64,000 nucleotides of DNA from JBFLXR01 sp040757065 (GTDB lineage: Bacteria > Pseudomonadota > Gammaproteobacteria > Burkholderiales > Gallionellaceae): assembly GCA_040757065.1 (NCBI GenBank), contig JBFLXR010000006.1:60053-124052 (forward strand). Reading direction: 5' to 3'. This document shows positions 52,287 through 61,000 of the stretch, one piece after another (the stretch's first letter is position 1; each line of letters opens with the position of its first letter). The position numbers and the translations under genes were made by a program. The notes beneath the pieces are model-generated. The model was not told where the DNA came from and ran no database searches. It saw only the letters and a program-made list of their open reading frames with translations.

Positions 52287-53039
52287 TCAGAGATTGATGC
52301 TCCGCCCGCCGTCCACCGCCAGAATTTGCCCGGTGATGTAGGGGGCGTCTGCCAACAGGAACTGCACTGTACGCGCAATATCCTCCGGAGCGCCTTCCCG
52401 CTTAAGCAGGGTATGCGCCACGATCTTGCGGCGCTGTTCGTCATCTTCCCAGCCGGAGGTTTCCGGCCAGACGATCACGCCGGGAGCGATGGCATTCACG
52501 CGCACTTGCGGTGCCATCTCTTGCGCCAGCGCGCGAGTGAGCGCTGACAAACCGCCTTTTGCAACACTGTAGAGCAAGTGACCGTGCATCGGACGCTCGG
52601 CATGAATATCCACAATATTCACTATCGCGCCGTGACGGCGGCGCAATTCGGGCAGGGCGGCCTGCGCCAAAAACAGCGGCGCTTTGAGATTGGTGCCGAT
52701 CAGATCGGCCCAGTCAGCTTCACCGATTGCGTCCAGCGGGGTAGGGTAGAAACTGGACGCATTGTTCACCAGCGCATCCAGACGGCCAAAATGCTGTACG
52801 GTTTTTTCGACCAGCTGCGGCAAGGCGGCCATATCCAGCAAATCGCCCTGTACGCACAATACGGAATCGGGCCGCAGGTCGTTCAGTTCGTCGCGCAGCG
52901 CTTCCGCCTCCTGCGCCGATGCGCGGTAATGCAGCGCGATCTGCGCACCGGCCGCGTGCAGGCGACGGCAAATCGCCGCGCCGACGCGCTTCGCCCCTCC
53001 CGTCACCAATACCGCTTTGCCTTGCACCACACTCTCCAC
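52287..53039 (-). CDS. SDR family pteridine reductase-like protein (FolM-like)
   Basis: NADPH-dependent short-chain dehydrogenase, about 250 residues. The nucleotide loop is TGGAKRVG, the TGxxxR form typical of pteridine reductases, with NNAS and the catalytic YSVAKGG. It may reduce dihydrofolate or dihydromonapterin. The start is uncertain: I use a GTG at 53039 with GAGG upstream; an ATG at 53075 would add 12 residues and overlap the divergent midA-like start within the same CATG. Confidence 0.85.
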   Translation of the reverse strand: MESVVQGKAVLVTGGAKRVGAAICRRLHAAGAQIALHYRASAQEAEALRDELNDLRPDSVLCVQGDLLDMAALPQLVEKTVQHFGRLDALVNNASSFYPTPLDAIGEADWADLIGTNLKAPLFLAQAALPELRRRHGAIVNIVDIHAERPMHGHLLYSVAKGGLSALTRALAQEMAPQVRVNAIAPGVIVWPETSGWEDDEQRRKIVAHTLLKREGAPEDIARTVQFLLADAPYITGQILAVDGGRSINL

Positions 53040-53073
53040 TACACTGACATCCTCGCAATTTAACACAGTCGCC

Positions 53074-54228
53074 ATGTCCGCTCTACCACCCCCGACCGCC
53101 GACGGCCTTGCCCACAGCAACCGCCTGCGCGATGCCATTCAGCATGAAATCGCCCTGCAAGGCGGCTGGATACCGTTTTCCCGCTTTATGGAACTGGCAT
53201 TGTATGCACCCGGTCTGGGTTATTACACTGCGGGCGCGCGCAAATTCGGCGCAGCAGGCGACTTCACGACCGCACCGGAGATGTCCGCCCTGTTCGGACG
53301 TACGGTCGCCCGGCAGCTTGCCGAGATCATGGCACAAAGCAGCCGGCACATTCTCGAATTGGGTGCGGGCAGCGGCAAGCTGGCCGCCGATATTCTGACG
53401 GAATTGGAAGCACAGGGACAATTACCGGAACAGTATTCGATACTGGAAGTGAGCGCAGACTTGCGCGAAAGGCAGCAAGAAACCATCCGTAACCGCCTGC
53501 CCCATCTGATCGACCGGGTGCAATGGCTGGACATGCTGCCGGAGCAATGGAGCGGCGCGCTGGTGGCGAACGAAGTACTGGATGCCCTGCCAGTGCATAT
53601 CATTCATTGGCGCGAACGCGACATTGCCGAGCGGGGCGTGGTCAGCGCCGGGGAGAGTTTCGACTGGCATGCACATCCGGTCGACAACGCGGCATTGCTG
53701 GAAGCGGCGCAGGCACTCAAGCTGCCGGAAAACTATATCAGTGAAATTTCGCTGGCGGCGCGCGGCCTGATCCGCAGCCTGAGCGAGCGCCTGCAGCAGG
53801 GCGCTATGCTGTGGATCGACTACGGTTTCGGCGCACGGGAGTATTACCACCCGCAGCGGTCGCAAGGCACGTTGATGTGCCATTACCGCCACCATGCGCA
53901 CGGCGACCCTTTCTTTCTGCCCGGTCTGCAAGACTTGACCGCCCATGTCGACTTCACTGCGGTGGCGGAAGCTGCCATCGACGGTGGTGCGCAGTTGCTG
54001 GGGTATACCTCGCAAGCGCATTTTCTGCTGAATGCCGGCATTCTCGACACACTGCGCGCCAGTGCCTCACCGGACGATGCAGCGGCCTTCCTGCCGCTTT
54101 CCGGCCAAGTGCAGAAGCTGACCAGCCCTGCGGAAATGGGCGAACTCTTCAAAGTCATCGCCCTCGGCAAGGGCATCGATGCCCCTCTGTCCGGCTTTAT
54201 ACGCGGCGACTTCTCGCGCCTGTTATAA
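53074..54228 (+). CDS. MidA-family SAM-dependent methyltransferase
   Basis: A 384-residue class I methyltransferase of the DUF185/MidA (NDUFAF7) family. The SAM loop is ILELGAGSGKLAADIL, and the N-terminal GYYTAGARKFGAAGDFTTAP and later LWIDYGFGAREYYHPQR blocks are family-specific. The mitochondrial relative methylates an arginine of complex I subunit NDUFS2; the bacterial target is not established. It overlaps the end of the broken uracil-DNA-glycosylase gene by 6 nt, tail to tail. Confidence 0.9.
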   Translation: MSALPPPTADGLAHSNRLRDAIQHEIALQGGWIPFSRFMELALYAPGLGYYTAGARKFGAAGDFTTAPEMSALFGRTVARQLAEIMAQSSRHILELGAGSGKLAADILTELEAQGQLPEQYSILEVSADLRERQQETIRNRLPHLIDRVQWLDMLPEQWSGALVANEVLDALPVHIIHWRERDIAERGVVSAGESFDWHAHPVDNAALLEAAQALKLPENYISEISLAARGLIRSLSERLQQGAMLWIDYGFGAREYYHPQRSQGTLMCHYRHHAHGDPFFLPGLQDLTAHVDFTAVAEAAIDGGAQLLGYTSQAHFLLNAGILDTLRASASPDDAAAFLPLSGQVQKLTSPAEMGELFKVIALGKGIDAPLSGFIRGDFSRLL

Positions 54229-54813
54229 CAACCCCGCCACCCGCGCCCGCAAAACCGGCAGAACTTCCCCCGCAAACCACGGATTATTCTTCAGCCAAAG
54301 CTGATTGCGCGGGCTGGGGTGAGGTAAAGGCAAGAATTCCGGCGGGTATTCCCGATAACTGCGCACGGTTTCGGTCAGGCTCTACTTAGCCTGCTTGCCC
54401 AAATAATACACTTGGGCATAGCTGCCGATCAGCAAAGTCAGCTCAATATTCGGCAACGCCGCCCGTAAACGCGGATGCCAAAGCGGGGCGCATTCCGGGC
54501 GCGGCGGCAGATCTCCGCCCGGCCCGGTGCCCGGGTAGCAAAAGCCGGTGGGAATAATGGCAATACGGGATGTATCGTAGAAGGTTGCCCGGTCGATTTG
54601 CAGCCAATCGCGCAAACGGTCGCCGGAAGGATCGTTCCACGGAATGCCGGTTTCATGCACCCGCCGCCCCGGAGCCTGACCGACGATCAACAATCGGGCT
54701 TTGGCCGACGCCCGCAAAATCGGCTTGGGCGGGTTCGGCAGATAGGGCGCACACACTGTGCAAGCGCTTACTTCCGCTAAAAGCGCTGTTAAATCCTCAT
54801 CCTTTGAGAGCAT
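54223..54813 (-). pseudogene. uracil-DNA glycosylase family gene with in-frame amber codon
   Basis: The first 143 codons encode the N-terminal part of a uracil-DNA glycosylase family protein (LLIVGQAPGRRVHETG, IPWNDPSGDRLRDWL, LLIGSYAQ). Codon 144 is TAG at 54382-54384. After it the same frame continues for 52 codons that are clearly the missing C-terminus, including LPHPSPRN at about 163-170, the second active-site motif, and ends at TAA 54223. No frameshift is needed: a single base restores a protein of about 196 residues. Either a recent nonsense mutation, a sequencing error or amber readthrough explains it. The 5' end overlaps the cca 3' end by 17 nt. Confidence 0.85.
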
Positions 54814-56023
54814 GTTCGACTGCGGCTATGCGTGCTTCGCGCACTTTCTCCTGAATCAGATTCGGCACAGTTTGTCGGGCGATTTCTCCGGCATTCACCG
54901 CTTGCGCCGCACGTAATCCCTGCAACAGATAGTCGGCCTGCGGATAATCGTCATATTCGTGGCCGGTGCGACCGCGCGCATCGCAGGCGCAGGCCTGCAA
55001 AATCTGCGCGAAGCGCTGCGGCTTGCGCCAGGCATCGCAGCTATCGAACAACCGCACGATGGTATCGGCACGCAACTGCTTCGCCCGGTGAATATCGCCG
55101 TGGTAACGCGCCGTCAAACGCGCCAGATCGCGGCAGTCGCCGGGTACTTTCAGCCGCTCGCACAGCCCCTTGAGTAAGTCCTCACTTCGCCCTTCATGCC
55201 CGACATGACGGGGCAGAATATCCGGCGGGGTCGTACCTTTCCCCAAGTCGTGAGTCAGGGCGGCGAAACGTACCTCCAGCTCGTGCCCGGCGCGAGCAGC
55301 TTCATCCACCACCAGCATGGTATGCAGGCCGCAATCGATTTCGGGATGATGCTGCGGCGGTTGCGGCACCCCGAACAGACGATCCAGCTCGGGCAGAATG
55401 CGCGCCAGCGCACCGCAATCGCGCAGCGTGGTAAAGAAGCGGGAAGGATGGGCTTCCATCAGCCCGCGCGCCAACTCCTGCCAGACGCGCTCCGGCACCA
55501 AGGCATCCACCTCGCCGTTTTCTGCCATGTTGCGCATCAGCGTCAAGGTTTCCGGCGCAATCGTAAAACCGAATCGGGCAGCGAAACGCGCACCGCGCAG
55601 GATGCGCACCGGGTCTTCGCCGAACGCCGGACTGACATGGCGCAACACCCGCGCCGCCAGATCGGCCTGCCCGCCGTAGGGATCGATCAGCTCGCCGTCT
55701 GCGCCGACCGCCATCGCGTTCACGGTAAAATCGCGCCGCAGCAGATCCTGCTCCAGCGTAACATCCGGCGCCGCATACACCGCGAAACCCTTATAGCCGC
55801 GCGCCGTCTTGCGCTCGGTGCGCGCCAATGCGTATTCCTCGTGGGTCTTCGGATGCAAGAACACCGGGAAGTCCTTGCCGACCGGCATATAGCCCTCGGC
55901 GGCCATGTGCTCCGGCGTAGCGCCGACCACCACCCAGTCGCGATCTTGCACCGGCAAACCAAGCAACTGGTCGCGCACCGCGCCACCGACGCAATAAATC
56001 TGAATGTCCGGGTTATTTTTCAT
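54797..56023 (-). CDS. cca: multifunctional CCA tRNA nucleotidyltransferase
   Basis: Adds or repairs the 3' CCA of tRNAs, 408 residues. The N-terminal polymerase beta-type head has GGAVRD and the DRDWVVVG metal motif; the neck and body follow, then an HD domain (ALTHDLGKG), as in E. coli-type enzymes with phosphohydrolase activity. It overlaps slt by 11 nt and the uracil-DNA-glycosylase family gene by 17 nt. Confidence 0.95.
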   Translation of the reverse strand: MKNNPDIQIYCVGGAVRDQLLGLPVQDRDWVVVGATPEHMAAEGYMPVGKDFPVFLHPKTHEEYALARTERKTARGYKGFAVYAAPDVTLEQDLLRRDFTVNAMAVGADGELIDPYGGQADLAARVLRHVSPAFGEDPVRILRGARFAARFGFTIAPETLTLMRNMAENGEVDALVPERVWQELARGLMEAHPSRFFTTLRDCGALARILPELDRLFGVPQPPQHHPEIDCGLHTMLVVDEAARAGHELEVRFAALTHDLGKGTTPPDILPRHVGHEGRSEDLLKGLCERLKVPGDCRDLARLTARYHGDIHRAKQLRADTIVRLFDSCDAWRKPQRFAQILQACACDARGRTGHEYDDYPQADYLLQGLRAAQAVNAGEIARQTVPNLIQEKVREARIAAVEHALKG

Positions 56024-57935
56024 CGGGAATCGGCTGCTGATTGGCAGACGTTTTGCCCTCGATAGTGCCGAGCCGCTGCTTCAAGGTACGCGGCGGCTGG
56101 CCGAATAGCTTGGCGTAATACACCGTGTTGCTCATGACCTTCTTCACATAGTCGCGGGTTTCGTCGAAAGGAATGGTTTCGGCGTAAATCGCACCTTCCA
56201 GCGGCTTATCGGCTCGCCAGACCCGCGCCCTGCCCGGCCCGGCGTTATAAGCCGCCGAAGCCAGCACCGGACTATTGTCGAACCACGACAGTACGGTTTT
56301 CATGTAAAAGGTGCCCAGCTTCAGGTTAGTGTCCAGTTGATGGATCAACGATTCCCGGTAATTTTTCATGCCCAGCTTGCGCGCCACCCAACGTGCCGTA
56401 GCCGGCATAATCTGCATCAGCCCTGCCGCTCCGACATTGGATTTTGCCTGCGTCACGAACCGGCTCTCCTGCCGCATCAGGCCGTACACCCATGCCTCTT
56501 CCAGCCCATGCTCGCGCAAATGGCCTTGCAGCTCCTCCCGGTAAGGCGAAAGATAGCGCAGATTGAAATCGTGCTGCTGCACGGTCTTATCGGCGGCGAA
56601 AATCGCCCGGTCGTACATCTCGTTGCGCCGGGCCAGTTCCGCCGCAGCCAGCAACTGCCGGTCATCGAACTTGCGCACCGCCCACGACCACTCGCGCGCC
56701 GCATCCGCGCGCATATCCAGCCGGTACAAGATCAACGCCCGCTGAATCCCCGGGTGCGCCTGTATCGCTTCCAACTCGCCCTTGGCCGGTTGAAACGCCG
56801 CCGTCCCCACCGTTGCTGCGGGCGGTGCGCCCAGCTCCTCTGCCGCCAGCTCACCGTAGAAGTGGTATTCACGCCCTAATTCAGCAAATATTTCTTCGGC
56901 TTCCTTATGGTGTCCCAAAGCTTTTAGAGCGCGCGCCTTCCAGTAGCGCCACGCCCCCTCGCGCTGCATAGCCGGCGGCATGGCATTCACCGCCGCCAGC
57001 ACCTCGCGCCAGTTTTGCACGCGCAATGCCGCCCTGACCCGCCACGGATACTGCACCTCGCTCAACGGTGCATCGCCCGCCTGCCGGAACCACTCCACCG
57101 CGCGCGGATCGAGCTTGCGCGCCGCTTCATAAGCCAGCCAGCCGAAGAAATACTGCCGCTCCGGCAGCGTAAATGCAGACGACAGCCGATCCCACTGGTT
57201 ATATGCCAGTTGCGGCAATTGCTTGGACAAGCGGCGCAAAGCGAACAACGCCACAAGTCGTTGGCCTTCGGTATTCAGCTCAGCGTGCTGTAAATACCGC
57301 TCGGGATCGCTGGCCGCCGCATCCAGTGCGGCGCTCTCCAGCCCCCGATCCTCCGGCAAACGGGGCGCCAGTTGCTTTGCCAGCGAGGTATTGCCCGCCT
57401 CCAGAGCCAGCCGCGTACGCTGCCAGACATCCTGCGGCGTAATCGCACCGGCCGCGAGCGCCGCCTCAAACACGTTGGCACAGCTTTCCGGCTGGCCGTT
57501 ACCGTTCAGCCAAAGCGACCGCACCGCCTGCAAGGCCGACGGGTCGTTGTTGCGCAAACGGGCCTGCACCGCATAACAAGACAATTCGGTGTCGCCGCTT
57601 AGCAGACGCGGGTATTCCGCCGCAAAAATCTCCCACTGCTGTTTCTTACCGAGTTGCTTCAGCCACTCCCCGCGCAAGCGATCAACCAACGGCGTCTCGT
57701 CGGTGCGCGCCAAAAACGCCTTCACCGCAGCCGGATCGGCCGAATCCAGCCGCATACGCAACTGGTAGTACGCGACATAAGGCTCCATCGGGGATTTCTT
57801 CAAGCGTCCGGCCATCTGCTCCAGCCGTACCGTGTCGCCCGCACGGTAAGCATCGCGCGCAGCCAGAAAATCCGATTCCTGATCGGCACTTGCGATCGCG
57901 GGCAGGCAGAGTAGAATAAAAACGAGGAGTCGCAT
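56013..57935 (-). CDS. slt: soluble lytic murein transglycosylase
   Basis: Periplasmic enzyme cleaving peptidoglycan to anhydro-muropeptides, 640 residues from ATG 57935 (MRLLVFILL). The signal peptide is about 1-17 (cut after ASA), followed by a long superhelical U-shaped domain and a C-terminal goose-lysozyme-like domain with catalytic Glu in MRQESRF, then GAAGLMQIMPATA and AYNAGPGR. Its products are substrates of the AmpG-like permease at 23.1 kb. A -10-like TATATT lies about 35 nt upstream, after the preceding terminator. Confidence 0.95.
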   Translation of the reverse strand: MRLLVFILLCLPAIASADQESDFLAARDAYRAGDTVRLEQMAGRLKKSPMEPYVAYYQLRMRLDSADPAAVKAFLARTDETPLVDRLRGEWLKQLGKKQQWEIFAAEYPRLLSGDTELSCYAVQARLRNNDPSALQAVRSLWLNGNGQPESCANVFEAALAAGAITPQDVWQRTRLALEAGNTSLAKQLAPRLPEDRGLESAALDAAASDPERYLQHAELNTEGQRLVALFALRRLSKQLPQLAYNQWDRLSSAFTLPERQYFFGWLAYEAARKLDPRAVEWFRQAGDAPLSEVQYPWRVRAALRVQNWREVLAAVNAMPPAMQREGAWRYWKARALKALGHHKEAEEIFAELGREYHFYGELAAEELGAPPAATVGTAAFQPAKGELEAIQAHPGIQRALILYRLDMRADAAREWSWAVRKFDDRQLLAAAELARRNEMYDRAIFAADKTVQQHDFNLRYLSPYREELQGHLREHGLEEAWVYGLMRQESRFVTQAKSNVGAAGLMQIMPATARWVARKLGMKNYRESLIHQLDTNLKLGTFYMKTVLSWFDNSPVLASAAYNAGPGRARVWRADKPLEGAIYAETIPFDETRDYVKKVMSNTVYYAKLFGQPPRTLKQRLGTIEGKTSANQQPIPDEK

Positions 57936-57984
57936 AAAAACCGGACGAAAAGACTTCTGAACTTGAATATAGCAGAGTCCGGGC

Positions 57985-58016
57985 AAAAAAAAGCCGCTTT
58001 CGGTAAAGAAAGCGGC
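57985..58016 (-). terminator. intrinsic terminator after the nine-PAS gene
   Basis: On the minus strand a 9-bp stem GCCGCTTTC/GAAAGCGGC with a 6-nt loop is followed by eight T. Confidence 0.9.
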
Positions 58017-58067
58017 CCAAAAAAGGCGGATCGGAAAAAAGGGGAAACGACCCGCCCCACTTAGCGG

Positions 58068-61000
58068 CTACCCGGCTTCGCAGAAGGGGGTAGCCAAAAA
58101 GTTCTTAAATTCTTGCTCCGGCATCGGCTTACCGTACCAGTAGCCCTGCACCGTCTGACAACCGCAGGATTTCAGGAACGCCTCCTGCTCCCCGGTTTCC
58201 ACGCCTTCGGCCACCACCTCCAAATTCAGGCAGCGCGCCAGCGAAATAATCGCCTTCACCAACTCGGCGTGGTGTCCGCCGCTGTCCACATGGCGAGTGA
58301 ACGAGCGGTCGATCTTAAGCGTGTGAATTGGGAAGCGGGTCAGATAGCTCAGTGCCGAATAGCCGGTGCCGAAATCGTCGATGGCGATCGTAATGCCCAT
58401 ATCGCGGAGTGCCTGCAACGTTTCCAGAATCTCGCCGTCGCCTTCCAGCAGCAGGCTTTCGGTAATCTCCAGCTCGATCCACTCCGGCCGGCAGCCGGCT
58501 TCGTCCAGCACGCGGCGCACGCTGCCCACCAGATCGTTGGAAACGAACTGCCGCGCGGAAAGGTTCACCGCCACCTTGTGCAGCGGCTTGCCTTCACCAT
58601 TCCACTTGCGGGCGACAGCACATGCCGTCTGCAACACCCACTCGCCGATTTCGACGATCAGCCCGCTGTCTTCGGCAATGCCGATAAAACGGTCGGGCGG
58701 CACCATGCCCCGCACCGGATGCCGCCAGCGCAGCAAGGCTTCGCTGCCCGCCAGTGCAGTATCTTCCAGACTAATCTTCGGCTGGTAATGCAACTCCAGC
58801 TCGCCGCGCGCCAGCGCCTTGCGCAAATCGCTTTCCAACGCCAGTCGCTCGTTGGCGCTTGCACTCAGCTCTTTGGAATAGAAACGGAAATTATTCCGCC
58901 CGGAACGCTTGGCGTGATACATCGCCGAATCGGCGAATTTCAGCAAATCGTCGCCGTCCGTACTGTCGTCCGGGTAGAGCGCAATGCCGATACTGGTGGA
59001 AATGAAAATCTCTTTTTCTCCCAGCAGGAACGGCGTAGCGAATGCCGCCAGCATCTTGTTCGCAATGGTCGTCAGATCGTTCGCCGCGCGAACCTGCGGC
59101 AGCAGAATAGCGAACTCATCGCCGCCCAGCCGCGCCACGGTATCGTAATTGCGCACACAGTGCATCAGCCGCGCTCCAGCCTCGCGCAACAACTCGTCTC
59201 CGGCGGCGTGACCCAGCGTATCGTTAATCTCTTTAAAGCGATCCAGATCGAGCAGCATCACGGCCGCCAAGTGTGCGTGACGCTCGGCATCGGCCAGCAT
59301 CAACCGCATGCGGTCGTTGAACAACACCCGGTTCGGCAACTGCGTCAGCGTATCGTAGAACGCCAGTGCGTGAATCTTCTCGCGGTATTCGTTCAGCTCG
59401 GTAATATCGCGCCCCACCGCCAGCACACTCGCAATCCGGCCGGACTGATCGCGCTCCGGCGTCAGATGAATCAGGCTGCAAATGCTCCGTCCGCCTTCGC
59501 CCGGCCAGACCAGCTCGAACTCGGCCTCGTTTCCGGTTGCAAACACCGCACGGATTTTTTCCTCATAAGCAGACGACGCCTCGCCGCCCGGAAACTCGGA
59601 AGGCGTTTTGCCCAGCAAGTGCGCCTCATCGCCCGCCATCTCGGCAAAACGCGGGTTCACATAAATCCGGCGGCAATCGCCGTCATAACGGGCGATGGTA
59701 TCGGGCGAATGCTCCACCAGCGTGCGGAACTCATATTCGCGCTGCACCAGCATTTCTTCCAACGCCTTGCGCACAGTAATATCGTGCCCCACCGCCAGCG
59801 CCCCGATCGTTTTGCCTGCGCTATCGCGCTCAGCGCTAAACCGCACATGGTGGGTATGCACCAAACCGTCTGAGGCTGGCATCTTCAACTCGACATCGAC
59901 CGGCTCGCCGGTTTGCAGCACGCTGCGCAGGGCAGGCAAACAAGCATTGTCGCGCGAGGGAACCACCTCCCCCAGCATTTTGTCCGTCAGTTCAGCCGGA
60001 GCGCGCCCCAGCATACGGGCAAACTGCGGATTAACATATTTAATGCGCCCATCCAGATCGAATCGCACCACGTTGTCCGGCAAGTTTTCCGCCAGCGAGC
60101 GGAATTCCCGCTCCCGCTCTACCAGCGTATGCTCCATCTGCTTGCGCTCGGTAATATCGTGTCCGACCCCCAACACCCCAAGAATTCGCCCTTGCGCATC
60201 GCGCAACGGCATCTTGGTTGTTTCGAGCAAAGCACGCCGCCCGTCCTCGGCAAACGTCACCCATTCCTCGTTCACACACGGCGCATCGGCGGCAATCGCT
60301 TCCGCATCCTTTCGCCGGAAAAAAGCCGCCTGCTCGGCATCCACGAAATCGAAATCGGTTTTGCCGAAGATTTCGGCTTCGCTTGCGCCGAACAGCTTCT
60401 CAAACAGCGGATTGCAGGCCAGATAACGCCCTTCCATATCCTTGATCCAGGCCAAATCCGGCATCGCCGCGAAAAAGCCGCGCAAGCGGGCGCGCTCGTT
60501 TTCCACCCTGAATTCCAGCCGCTTGCGCTCCGAAATATCGCGCGACACGGTCAGCACACCCTGCACCTCGCCGTGCCAGTCGAATTCCGGCGTTGCCGTC
60601 ATATCGAAGCACACCAGCTCGCCCGCCTCGTTGCGCCATGTCAGCTCGATCTTCCCTTCCTGCCGCGTCTCCGCCACCTCACGCAGCTTCCGCTCCAGCT
60701 CCCGTGCCATCGGCGCAACCGGGCCGGCAATTTCGGTAGGCCGCTTGCCGATCACCGCCTGCGCAGACAAGCCATTGACCAATTCCCAGTTCGGGTTCAC
60801 ATAGAGACGACGGCAATCGCGGTCATAGCGCACCACCACATCGGGCGAATTCGCCGCCAGCGTGCGGTATTCCTGTTCGCGCGCCACCACAGCCGCCTCC
60901 AGCTGGCGCTGCTCGGTCACATCCTCGGTAATCCCGACAATGCGGAAAATACGCCCCTCGTCATCCTTCACCGGCACCAGCGTCGAATGGTAAATGCGCT

